Shown here: positions 1 through 9,628 of the stretch, one piece after another
Numbering within the stretch: position 1 is the stretch's first letter
Layout of the letters: each line of letters opens with the position of its first letter
Assembly (NCBI GenBank): GCA_036897485.1
Contig: JAYMTF010000563.1
Coordinates: 1-33,640, forward strand
Origin: Pelargonium nanum
Lineage: Eukaryota; Streptophyta; Magnoliopsida; Geraniales; Geraniaceae
Reading direction: 5' to 3'
DNA length: 33,640 bases
Notes under the pieces: generated by a model
Database searches by the model: none
What the model saw: the letters and a program-made list of their open reading frames with translations, nothing else
Told to the model about the DNA's origin: nothing
Translations under genes and position numbers: made by a program

Positions 1-57
1 ATCCTTAATTTTTGCAAAAAATGAAAACAAGACACTCATTTTGGGACGGAAGGAGTA
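1..57. mobile_element. Right end of a Stowaway-like MITE, cut by window start
   Basis: Positions 37-55 read as the inward end of a Stowaway (Tc1/mariner-type) terminal repeat: the core TGGGACGGAAGGAG is the reverse complement of the family's typical CTCCCTCCGTCCCA start with one or two changes. A TA dinucleotide follows at 56-57, as expected for the TA target duplication. The other end lies outside the window, so length and partner repeat cannot be seen. Motif recognition is from the sequence; the family assignment is from knowledge of the consensus. Confidence 0.6.
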
Positions 58-354
58 TAAGTTTTTTCAAACTCGAGCTGAGTACAAAAATGTCTAATTG
101 AGCCGAGCTCTGATAAATTCAAATTTGATTGCCAGATTAACCCATATGCACCAAATCCTACGTGGAAAGTTCATTTCCCTTCTAAAAATATATACATAAA
201 AAGGTTGCTGACATGGCAGACCCAAACAGATCGCGAATTCCGCGCTCTTCCTTTCAAAACAATCCCCAGAATCAACGGTCCAGATCCGATCTCGGACTCG
301 CCCCGAAACTTGCTCGACCTTTAACGCCCACGCCCTTACTCCTCTTCCTGTTCG
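58..354 (+). promoter_or_regulatory. Upstream region of the 14-3-3 gene
   Basis: This stretch precedes the TATA box of the 14-3-3 gene. It contains an ACGTGG element at 161-166, an ABRE/G-box-like core bound by bZIP or bHLH factors in plants. No coding signal is visible; the reverse-strand open frames here have no homology I recognise and overlap the promoter and 5' leader. Regulatory use of the ACGT core is inference. Confidence 0.4.
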
Positions 355-362
355 TATAAATA
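355..362 (+). promoter_or_regulatory. TATA box of the 14-3-3 gene
   Basis: TATAAATA at 355-362 is a good plant TATA box. Transcription would start about 30 bases downstream, near 385-395, giving a leader of roughly 120 bases up to the ATG at 514. That leader is rich in C and T, as in many highly expressed plant genes, and contains no upstream ATG. Confidence 0.7.
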
Positions 363-513
363 GCGACCATCTTCTCCGCACCCAACCTCTTTCTATTTTT
401 CTCACTCATTTCTCTGAATTTTACGTCGTCGTTTCGGTTTTTTCGTTCACTCTCTCGCTCTCGTATTGGTGTTGTGTAGTTCCGATTCTCTGCGTCGCCG
501 ATCTCTCTCAGCA

Positions 514-3274
514 ATGTCGACGGAGAAGGAGAGAGAGACTCAAGTTTACATGGCCAAGCTCGCTGAGCAGGCCGAGCGCTACGATGGTACGGCTTCTCTG
601 AACTCTTCCTCTATTTTTTTTTTTTGTAGATTTTGAGTATATATGTGTTTTTTTTTGCATTCTTTGGTGCGGATCGGACTGGTTTAAGGCTCCGGCGTTT
701 TGATTTGATCTGATTAGGTACTTTAATGGTTGATTTTGTACTTTTTTGTTGTATGGAAAATGTAGAGAAATGGATGTATCAATCACTGGTTTAAGTTATT
801 ATTGTTTGGGGTTTTGATATTTGTTTTGGTAGTGTTTGTGATATTTTGAGAAATGTTGATGATGTTGCTAGATTTGATCATTTGCGATGTTTGTTTAAAC
901 ATGCAATAGAATGTCATGTTATTGCTTATCTCACTGTTGGATGCGATTTATTTTTTCTGTTCATGATAGTTGGTTTGGATAACTGTAAGACTGTACAATG
1001 TTGATAAATTAATGCATCGTTATCATTGATTTTTGTGGTAGATACAGGTGGTTACTGTTGTTTGGGGAGTTGGTGTTTGGATTGGCTACTTTGGTGAGCT
1101 GACGATCAAATTTGTTTGGAAATGTGAAGAATGTTGCTAGATTTGGTCATTAATGTTGTTTGTTTGGGCATGCAATGAAATGTGTTGTTATTGATGAATT
1201 TTTGTTGTTGGATGTGATTGTCATTTTTCAATCTGTTTTTGTAGTTCAATGCTGTTTGGATATTGTTAATGAGTGTTAGAAAAGAATGGAAAATGATTTT
1301 TGTCGATAATATATCATGAATTTACTTTCATAAATATTGGTTTCAGTGTCTCTTCTCTCCTGGAACCAAACATCCTGTAATCTGATTGATTTGATTAGTA
1401 AAAATGGCCATACAATGTTGTGGGCGTTGTGATGTATACATGAATTGGCAAATTATTCAGTTATGGCAAGTAACATTAATATTTGTAATTTGCATGAATG
1501 TGAATGAAATGTTAATTTCAGCATCATCTAGCAATGTGTTTTAGGCTCTTAGGTATAGAAAGTTGTTATCTATTCCCTATTTTGTTAATTAGCTTTATAG
1601 GGATCAGTTCTAAGTCAATGGGAATGTCATTTTGTTAGAAGCTGCATTGTAGGGAACCTTTTCGAGTTCTTATATCTTTATTTGATTGATGATTCAGAAA
1701 TGGTTGAGTGCATGAAGTCAGTTGCAAAACTTGATGTTGAGCTGACTGTGGAGGAGAGAAACCTCCTCTCTGTGGGATATAAGAATGTTATTGGTGCTCA
1801 ACGAGCTTCTTGGCGCATTATGTCTTCGATTGAACAGAAGGAAGAGTCTAAGGGAAATGAGAACAATGTTAAACTGATTAAGGGTTACCGCCAGAAGGTA
1901 GAGGAGGAGCTCTCAAAGATTTGCAGTGATATCCTGACCATCATAGACAAGCACCTGATCCCCTCTTCCACCACAGGCGAAGCCACTGTTTTCTACTACA
2001 AGATGTAAGTCATTTTTGTCCAACTATTTGTTTCTTTAGAATAATGTTATAATGCGTACATTCCTAATTGTACTAGTATAATTGGGTTATGCCGTTATGA
2101 TTTACGAAAGATGTTCGGTTATTTTTCCTTATTGTACTAGTTGTGCATATGCAATGTAGAATGGAAGACATTTTATTTTATTTACCTTTGCCCCACCTTA
2201 GAGATAGGTCAAAGATGTGACACGGGAACCATTTGTCTGTTTCATCCACGTATCTATAATCTACAGTGTTCTTAGGTAGCTGTAAATTTTTCTCCTAACT
2301 GATGTTGTGGCATGCCCGATTTCAGGAAGGGTGACTACTACCGATATCTTGCTGAGTTCAAGACTGAACAGGATAGGAAAGAGGCAGCTGAACAATCACT
2401 GAAGGGTTACGAGGTGTGTTTACTTTACAACCCTTGTTAACAGTAATGCCCTATCCATGTTAATTTCACACTCACATGACAACCCTTGGTTTTCTGTTTG
2501 GCAGTCTGCTTCAGGCATTGCAAACACAGATCTTCCTTCAACACACCCCATTCGCCTTGGTCTTGCCCTCAACTTTTCTGTCTTCTACTACGAGATAATG
2601 AATTCTCCTGAAAGGTACTTACTCTATCTCATTGGAAATCTGTGATCGTATCAGAGCTGGCAATTTGGACCTAACTCACATTTTTCCGGGTTTGGGTCAA
2701 CATTAAATAGATCCAATTGATTTTCTGCTCGGGTTTGTCATTGGTTGGGGGAAACCTAAATTGCCAGCTCAAATTCATACTCGTTAATTTTATTGTTGAC
2801 ACGTCTAAATATAATTTTGCTATAATAATATTCCAGGGCCTGTCACTTGGCTAAACAAGCATTTGATGAGGCAATTGCAGAGTTGGACACCTTGAGTGAA
2901 GAGTCGTACAAGGACAGCACGCTGATAATGCAGCTGTTGAGAGACAACCTCACTCTCTGGACCTCCGATTTGCCTGAAGATGGAGGTACTGTACAATTTC
3001 AAGTTATAGAAATGCTGAACAGTGAGATCCAAGTTTAAACGACAATGTTTGAATCTTGTAATTAATAGCAAATAATTTTCCGACTTGTTTGCATTCAGGT
3101 GATGAGAACTTCAAAGGCGAGGAACCCAAGTCTGCTACCGCTGAATCCGCAGCTGCAGCATCAGCTGCAGATGTAAGTACCCTACAAAATCTATTTTTCC
3201 TGAACCAAACGATGATCATTGTGCAATGTTTGTTGTTTACTGAATGAGAATCTGAATTTGTTTTGCAGAAATGA
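514..3274 (+). CDS. 14-3-3 protein, epsilon-group (GF14 iota-like), 7 exons, 268 aa
   Basis: Exons: 514-586, 1698-2004, 2326-2413, 2505-2614, 2837-2985, 3099-3172, 3269-3274. The product is a phosphoserine/threonine-binding adaptor that dimerises and binds client proteins in cytosol and nucleus. Family signatures are [17 protein letters not shown] at the N terminus, [11 protein letters not shown] (residues 46-56), [19 protein letters not shown], and [18 protein letters not shown] near the C terminus. The phosphopeptide-binding groove residues are present: Lys52, Arg59, Arg133 and Tyr134. The helix-3 segment reads GAQRASWR where many plant members have GARRASWR, so a neighbouring Arg is Gln. 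The YDEMVE and ELTVEERN forms and the multi-intron structure favour the epsilon group, closest by eye to iota. The tail after DLPEDGG is acidic then Ala-rich and ends in a single Lys encoded by a two-codon last exon. Start: first ATG after the TATA box. The exact isoform is uncertain. Confidence 0.96.
587..1697 (+). other. Intron 1 of the 14-3-3 gene (1.1 kb)
   Basis: A long T-rich first intron separates the short first exon (24 codons) from the body of the protein. Donor GTACGG and acceptor TTCAG flank it. I see no nested gene, structured RNA or clear transposon. Long first introns in plants often raise expression; whether this one does is inference. Confidence 0.8.
2654..2770. mobile_element. 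Short inverted-repeat element (MITE-like) in 14-3-3 intron 4
   Basis: The 117-base segment starts with GAGCTGGCAATTTGG (2654-2668) and ends with CTAAATTGCCAGCTC (2756-2770), which are inverted copies with one mismatch. Such ends resemble hAT-type MITEs that begin CAG(A/G)GCTGGCAA. No convincing 8-bp target duplication flanks it, so the insertion is old or the family different. It sits between exon 4 and exon 5 and leaves both splice sites intact. Confidence 0.55.
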
Positions 3275-4151
3275 GCAGTGAAGCACATGGCAAATTGAAT
3301 ACGAAGATGCTACTTTTTGCTAAAATGGTGTTTTTAAAAATCTCCTACTCTTTGTTTTTTAGCTTTTATTGAAAGAGAATTGGATGGAACAATGTGTTGT
3401 AGACATTTGAGAAAGCTTTCTGGATGGTACCAAAGCTGAAGAGTTAAAAGATGGATCAATTGGTCTGTTGGCTTATATTTGTTTTGTTTTTTTTCTTTCA
3501 AAATATGTTTTCTTGATCTAGAAAAAAGTCACCTTCTTTTAATTGTTTGTTGTAGTTTTCATCTGATGGATCTTTTCACTATGTTCTGTGTTTTTTTAAT
3601 TAATCCCTTGGAGAAAAATCTATTCTTCATTCAATATTCAATTAATTTCAAATAAGTTGTATCAAAGTGTGTTTTTTAAGCCAGTTATAATTTTATTAGT
3701 GTTTAATTTATTTTGTATATGATTGATAATTGTTTGTAACAATTATTTTCAAATAGTAAAAATAAAAAATAAAAAATAGAGATATTATTATTAATCATAT
3801 ATATTAGATAAAATATTAGTGACATACCAAATGGGCAGCAATGGGTGTCTCATCGTAACCAGCCAGCCCATAAAATAAAAGGAAAATGCTAAATGTTCCA
3901 TATTCGGCCAACTCATCAATGAATTAATTGATGTTTCATTCCTTATTGTTTGACACATCACTTTATACAACTATTTTTATACAAAATTTTGTACATATAG
4001 CATTACTCAAAATAAAAACATACGCCAATCAAGCCCACACTAGATATGGCTATGCACAAGTTAGAGAGATCTGTCACGTAATACTCGAGAAAAGGAAAAC
4101 TCTCTCGTACAATTAAAACGAAAATGTAAAAATAAAGAACATAAAGTATTG
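3275..4151. other. 14-3-3 3' UTR and AT-rich spacer
   Basis: The first few hundred bases after the TGA at 3272-3274 are T-rich and should hold the 3' UTR. No single AATAAA can be named as the poly(A) signal; candidates cluster near 3758-3777. The rest is low-complexity AT-rich DNA. The small open frame near 3928-4116 has no recognisable similarity and poor codon character. Confidence 0.5.
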
Positions 4152-4324
4152 TTCAATGAAAGATGGCGCAATGGTCAAAACACACATTTTCATGGGAGTT
4201 CAATTTCCAATGTGTCGGGAAGGGTGGAATTCTGGTTAATAGTGGAGAGTTACCCTTTCGTTGAGCCCCTCACATGCTTCCATTAGACGTACTTTCAAAT
4301 GCCCTCCATACTATAATTCAATGA
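4152..4324 (+). mobile_element. tRNA-derived SINE with target-site duplication
   Basis: An internal pol III promoter is visible: A-box TGGCGCAATGG at 4164-4174 and a B-box-like AGTTCAATTTC at 4197-4207, about 33 bases apart as in tRNA-derived SINEs. The direct repeat TTCAATGA occurs at 4152-4159 and again at 4317-4324, framing a body of about 157 bases. There is no long 3' A tract; some plant SINEs end in short T or simple tails. Box matches and the duplication are seen directly; the SINE assignment is inference from them. Confidence 0.6.
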
Positions 4325-4765
4325 GTTTTGTTTGGCAAATCAAATTGTTCACAAGTTAGATAAGGCAATTTACACCCAAACCCGCGTTAGCTGAAATCCG
4401 ACCTAACTTTTGTCCAATCCAGTCCCATCTGACAACTTTCGGTTGGTTCAGGTGGGGCAAACCCGCACGATTCAGCACATTCCATGCCTAAAAACTTAAA
4501 TCCGATTGGCCTGTTCTATCACAAACACATGATAGATTGCCCCCTAAGCTGGACATTAATTTTGGATTGCCATGTTGACATTTAATTTTGTTTATTAGAA
4601 GAAATAGTATTATAACAGAAACCCAAAAAAAGGATTATATTTACCTGAATAAGCTGAAGTTAGCACAAAAAATATCCATGAATTTATGTACCATTACCAT
4701 ATACAACCGCGTAACAGAAATCGTCTCATGAGCAAGAAAGTGACCATCTCAAAACAATCTGCTAC
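4325..4765. other. Spacer between convergent genes, includes EAF7 3' UTR
   Basis: This spacer lies downstream of both the 14-3-3 gene and the EAF7-like gene. On the minus strand, AATAAA (complement of 4591-4596) lies about 170 bases beyond the EAF7 stop and is a candidate poly(A) signal. Positions about 4370-4520 carry phrases such as AAACCCGC and CCGACCTAAC that resemble decayed non-autonomous transposon sequence, but no boundaries are visible. Confidence 0.4.
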
Positions 4766-7237
4766 TTACGACTCTTCCTTAATGAAAAAATTCGGTGGCA
4801 AGCAGAAATCTTCCTCTTGATTCAGAATTTCCATCTCCTCATCGTCGGGTTTCTGAAATTCAAACAACACCCTCAATAACTCAAATGTACTGTTAACCAA
4901 AAGTTTTATATGTCATTTAGTATCAGAATACCAATTTCCAGTTGAAGTTTCTTAATTTTCCAATCTTCCCATGAAATTTCTAGTTATCTCTCTTATTGTT
5001 ACTATCACCATCACTCAGTGAATGACAAGACGAAACGTATCAGCAAATCTCCGTCTTTTTTTCTAAACTACCTCTAGTGATTACCATTTCCGTTTATTCC
5101 TCTTACTGCTTTTTTCGGATCATTCTTATACCTACATCCTCACCTGAGCTAAGTTGCTCTATAAAAAGAGTGGCTATCTAATACTGCTATTCACACATGC
5201 ATTCCTGACAAATTGGGTTATCAGATTAGCGAGACAAATTATTTGATCCAACACGACGCCAACTAGTTTGGTGAGACAATTATTAACTTATATAGACATG
5301 AGACATCATAGTGTTTATACAGTATTTAACAAATTTATCATGAGCCTGGGGATAGTACAAAGTATACTTAGTTTAATTGATTACCAGCATTTCTAAATTG
5401 TAAAAGCGATCCAGCAACTGCAAAACCTCATCGGAAGAGAAGGGTCGATCAAAGCTGTCATGAAATGATACCTAAGTGTTACATATCTAACATGAAATAA
5501 AGTTTGCTAGAGTTTAGAAAACAAAAACAGGAATATATAAATAAATAAATAAATAAAAGCAACCATGAGATGAGACAAAGCAAACCTTCTTCGCATAAAT
5601 TCCATCAGACCATAAAGGACAAAGTGGCGATGTATGCCTGCATGGAAGTTTTTTCTGTTCAGAAAACTTAATGCGTATTACAGGCCCCGCCTTTATATGA
5701 TTCTATCAACAAACTAATTAATAAGTTATCTTCCGAGTTGGTTAGATCCACTATGAGATACATATAATTAAAGAAAGAACATTTTCTCTATTGTGCATCA
5801 AAATCTAACACCCAACTCTGTCAGTAACTCAAGAGGACTAACTAAGGAAATATAAGTTATACCACCCACAGATAGAAAATATATATTTCTCTTTTCGTGC
5901 ATTGAACATCGATAAGAATCTCCAATAGTGTTTTTGGAAAGTACAGTGACCATTGTAAAAGTACACACTAAAAACATTGCTACAAGCTTCTTATTCTCTG
6001 AACCACTTAACATGAAATGGATCGGCAAAAGAAACTCAATTGCCTAAAACTAATAACTACAACACGTTTAGAAATTAACAAAAAATAAATAAAGTTCAGA
6101 AAAGATTTCATTTCATATAGCTTCAATAAGAATTCAGTAAAGGATGACATCTTATATGATTCCTTTGAATTAATTTCTTTATCTATATTGGGAAGGTTTA
6201 CAAATGTATTTCGCTAACTACTCTAACCATATTATGTGAATTTACTTGGAGGCAATGGATATAATTTTGAGATGTATACGGGAGAATGTTAACTCAGATC
6301 CAATTCGGGATAATATAAGAGAATAATGAAGAAGTGGTCTGCTAATATGCAATGAGAACTGACAGAGTTTATCTTGAAGTACGTTAAGTAAACTAACCAC
6401 ACGAGAGGAGAAAATGAGGAAGTAAAATGTGGTGCTAAAAGGTTCTATTGATCAAAATGATTTTCAAGTTTCACATATAAGAGATCACTGATGCAAGCAG
6501 TTGCAATGATGCCTACATAGGTGCAAACAATAAAAACTTCCATACCAAGAATCTCTCAAAACACTTTCAATTAGAATCCAAATCAGAACATATTGACACA
6601 TCAAATACAACTAAATGCTAAAATCAGAATTGCCAAAACAGAAGGAAGCGTGGAGTTCAAAATTGAAACAAAGCTACCTCGAAATCAGTTTTGGAACAAA
6701 AAGGTTGTGTTGATCAAATTCAAAATCATTTTTTAAGTTCCACAAAACAGTAGAACTCAAATACAATTGACCATTGATGCAATTGCAAAGGTTTTGACTT
6801 TATCTTAGGTGCACAAAAAACTTCAACCAAGAATCTCAAAACACTCAGAACTGAAACACATAAACAAAATCAAATGCTACAATTAGAATAATCAAAACAG
6901 AGAAAAAAAAAAAGAAGAATAAGTGAAGTATACGATTCAAAATTGAAATGAAGCTACCTCTTAGCTTTGCAGGAGGATAAATCTCAAGAGCCTCCAGCAA
7001 CCTAAGCTCCAGTTCAACCTGTGATTGCTCCTATATTAAGCACCAAAACACAAACTTCATTGATCCAATCACACAGCAAAAACAAATATACGTACAATTG
7101 TTCAGAGAGAGAGAGAGAGAGAGAGAGACCTTGGGAAGAGAAGAAGCAGAAGAAGGAGGAGCTTTACAAGGGGAGTGTACGGACATGCCGTCTTGTTCCT
7201 CGTCCCTCTCTTTGCCACCACCTCCTCCGCCTGACAT
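4766..7237 (-). CDS. EAF7: EAF7/MRGBP-like NuA4 histone acetyltransferase subunit, 5 exons, 125 aa
   Basis: Exons on the minus strand: 7237-7130, 7018-6958, 5637-5586, 5454-5385, 4852-4766. The family (CT20/EAF7; MRGBP in animals) is a small subunit of the NuA4/TIP60 histone H4/H2A acetyltransferase complex in the nucleus. The conserved module spans residues about 37-97: VELELRLLEALEIYPPAKLR, then GIHRHFVLYGLMEFMRR, then SFDRPFSSDEVLQLLDRFYN. The N terminus (1-36) is Gly-rich then Ser/Pro-rich and looks disordered; the C terminus is acidic (KPDDEEMEILNQEEDF). The length is short compared with animal and yeast members but matches the plant form as I know it. The ATG at 7237 is chosen because the frame runs straight into the conserved block after splicing. 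Intron 2 (6957-5638) is 1.3 kb. The first donor is embedded in a CT repeat. It diverges from the TPT gene and converges on the 14-3-3 gene. Confidence 0.88.
5538..5558. repeat. (TAAA)5 microsatellite in EAF7 intron 3
   Basis: Five perfect TAAA units run from 5538, inside the intron between EAF7 exons 3 and 4. It is a simple repeat likely to vary in length between individuals. Confidence 0.9.
7104..7128. repeat. (AG)n microsatellite at the EAF7 intron 1 donor
   Basis: A 25-base uninterrupted AG run (CT on the gene strand) begins inside the donor dinucleotide of EAF7 intron 1. Exon 1 ends at 7130 with CCCAAG and the intron starts GTCTCTCT. Length changes would alter the intron only, not the protein, provided the GT stays. 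Confidence 0.9.
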
Positions 7238-7356
7238 TTTTTAATTTATGTATACGTAAATGTCGAATTTCGATTGGAAACTAGAAATTTGCTTTCAGAT
7301 TTCACTGAAAATGACAAGAATTTCAAGTGTTGTTGTTGTGATTTTGATCGTTGAGC

Positions 7357-7479
7357 TAGGGTTTTAGCTTCTTGATCCAAACGGGAAGGAAGCTAGATTG
7401 GTTTGTTCTGTTATTGGCTCGTTGGGCCGGTGGTTTTGGGCTGCTTGAAATGGGCTCACTCTTGACGTCAAATTGGGCC
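7357..7479 (-). promoter_or_regulatory. EAF7 promoter: telo-box plus four site II elements and a TGACGTCA site
   Basis: Upstream of the EAF7 start lie a telo-box (AAACCCTA, complement of 7357-7364), four site II TGGGCY motifs (7423-7428, 7437-7442, 7451-7456, 7474-7479) and a palindromic TGACGTCA bZIP site at 7463-7470. An ATTGG (inverted CCAAT) lies at 7413-7417. No TATA box is evident. Telo-box with site II is the known combination in TATA-less plant promoters of growth-linked housekeeping genes, where TCP and telo-box-binding factors act. Motifs are seen; function is inferred. Confidence 0.65.
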
Positions 7480-7543
7480 TACATTTGGTATGATTTATTT
7501 TTAAGAAATTAAATCCGGTTTGACCTAATTGACCTTATACTCC

Positions 7544-7798
7544 ACAATTTAGGGTTTTTTTTGTTGCTCTAAACCATGAGGTTCCTGAGCTGGCCCGCAA
7601 ACTCGCGGTTGACACCTTTAAGCCATTCTACCACTCTCAAACTAATCATCATTCGAGCCGGGTAGGACCACAAGGATGGCAAAGCTCTCGCTACCAAGTT
7701 TTAACGCAGCTGCATTCCCTAAGACTCGAATTCGAGACCTCAGGCTAAGCTGGAACAACCCTTTATCATTTGACCCACACGTTTGGTAGTACAATTTA
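7544..7798 (-). mobile_element. SINE-like retroposon, minus orientation, with target duplication and poly-T tail
   Basis: The direct repeat ACAATTTA is present at 7544-7551 and 7791-7798. Directly inside the left copy is GGGTTTTTTTT (7552-7562), which on the minus strand is a 3' A tract. Reading the minus strand from 7790, an A-box-like TGGGTCAAATG is followed about 35-40 bases later by a B-box-like ATTCGAGTC. The body is about 239 bases. Tail, duplication and box order agree on one orientation, which supports a tRNA-type SINE. The family is not recognised. Confidence 0.65.
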
Positions 7799-9436
7799 AG
7801 ATTTTTATTTGACAATTTCTTATAGTGTTAATATAGTAATTACAAAATGATTATTTTTTTTGTCTCTCATTGTCATTGGCATGCTTCTAGTCCATCAGAC
7901 ATATATCCATGTCATTGGTTATTGGGAAAAAAATATTCATTACTATTTTGTTAACAAAATAATAATTTTAAAGTAACGTGTATTTCTTGTCATTTTTATT
8001 ATATAAGGTTAAGAATGTGATCATCTCTTTGTTTTATAAATTAATTTTGATGCATATTTTTTTACTCGAAGTTAAACGAACGTTGAATAATACATTTTAA
8101 ATCCATTTACTTGATTGACAAAACTTTTTTTAATGAGTTTTGACGGAATTGCATTCTTCAAGTCATCGAATCAAGAACTTAAAAATAATTAAATGATTAT
8201 TTTAAACCTATAAAATATTACATAAATTAATTATATCAATTGAAGTTATCACATTGAGTCATCTAACAAAGAGTGCTGAATAATAAGAAGAAGTCAACAA
8301 CATATATTTATGATTGGCTCTGATGACTTACAAATAAAGAAATGGGTTTGGTGATTCTGTGGATCCAAAAGTAATTACACCTAATAAATGAGACCTAACT
8401 AACTAAATAACTAACCTTCATCTCTCCATTTACATAATAAAGGTACAAATAAGAACAACATTTGACCATTTGATGTGTAGTTGCCCCCACTTTTCCACCT
8501 TTGTGCTTTGCTTTCCATGGTTTTGGCTAAACCCACATTTGCTGCTACTATCGATTTGTCTATTTCAATTTGGTATATTATGTTAATGTTGTGTTGCATG
8601 CCAACACGTATGGACTGAAGTGGTACATGCTTTACTTCTCTTTAGTTGAGTTTTGTGTATGAAAAAAACACTTAATGGGAGAGTTAGCTCCACTTTACTT
8701 GGTGGGTGTTCTCGGCTCGAGTGAAAATTAATCTGAATGTAGTTAAACGGTTTAAAAGTGTCAACTGTAGTTCATCATGAGTCCATCTCGGAGACCTGAT
8801 GGGAGACAAGAAAAGAAGTGTTGTGTCATGTGTACACACACATATAGAATAAATAATTTGAGTAAGTCGTGTTATTTTTCGCTTATTCTATGTCAAACCA
8901 TCCATAACATTATATCTTATTAAACTCATTTATATCCACCTAAGTGAATTTCTGAGAGCAGAGCGACCCGTTAGATTCAAACATTTGAATGATGTGTCAC
9001 AAATTTTTAGTCTGAATCAAATAATTATTGACTTAGAATCTTTGCTCTCTTTAAAGAAAAAAGAATCTCAGACATTTTAGCTAAGATTCTTAACGATAAA
9101 ATGTATGTCACGAGAAGAATCAACTCATTAGTTAACACTGATACATGCTTAATAAATCATGATAGAGATTCCGTGTTATTTACATTTTCAATCTAAAACA
9201 AAATAGTTTTTATTTTCTTTCATATAAGCATGCTCAATCCCTCACTGAAAGTGACTCAACTCTCCATTAATGAGCATCTCCATGAGCCCGTGATCCTCCA
9301 TTTCCCATAACCAGTTACTTACTTTTCATGTTTTGACCTCCAACCATTTCCACCAACCTCTGCTCTGTGTAGCACACACAAAAAGCTTCCATCTTCAGCC
9401 GACCAATCACACCGTCTCCTCCATTTTCAGCCATTA
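7799..9436. other. Spacer between EAF7 and TPT genes
   Basis: About 1.6 kb of AT-rich DNA without a convincing gene. The short reverse open frame near 8411-8599 has no recognisable similarity. An imperfect inverted-repeat segment lies at 8954-9049. The last few hundred bases are the distal TPT promoter; no light-response element cluster could be named with confidence. Confidence 0.5.
8954..9049. repeat. Imperfect inverted-repeat segment, possible old MITE
   Basis: GAGAGCAGAG at 8954-8963 is matched by the inverted copy CTTTGCTCTC at 9040-9049 (nine of ten). AGATTC/GAATC segments lie further in on each side with unequal spacing. No target duplication is clear, so the transposon call is weak. 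Confidence 0.3.
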
Positions 9437-9444
9437 CTATATAC
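9437..9444 (+). promoter_or_regulatory. Candidate TATA box of the TPT gene
   Basis: CTATATAC at 9437-9444 is the best TATA-like motif ahead of the TPT ATG. A start near 9470 would give a leader of about 160 bases. A CCAAT motif lies at about 9402-9406. Confidence 0.5.
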
Positions 9445-9628
9445 AGCACACATACCCAGAAACCAATGAAACTATTTCACAATTAATCAGTTTTTTATTT
9501 TGGAAATTTACGAGACCACACACACTTGACTCGCCAGTTAAAAAAATCAATCCAAAAAACCCGCTTCGATTTCAACGTTATCTTCTTCAGTTTTCGCTCC
9601 CAAAACCCACATTTTTTCTCCGATCGCA

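Noticed and set aside
94-786. Three overlapping minus-strand open frames near the 14-3-3 start
   Set aside because: They lie over the promoter, leader, exon 1 and intron 1 of the 14-3-3 gene, have no recognisable similarity, and owe their length to GC/CT-rich leader sequence.
9466-9486. Short upstream ORF (six codons) before the TPT start
   Set aside because: It sits at or just upstream of the expected transcription start given the TATA box at 9437-9444, so it is probably not in the mRNA.
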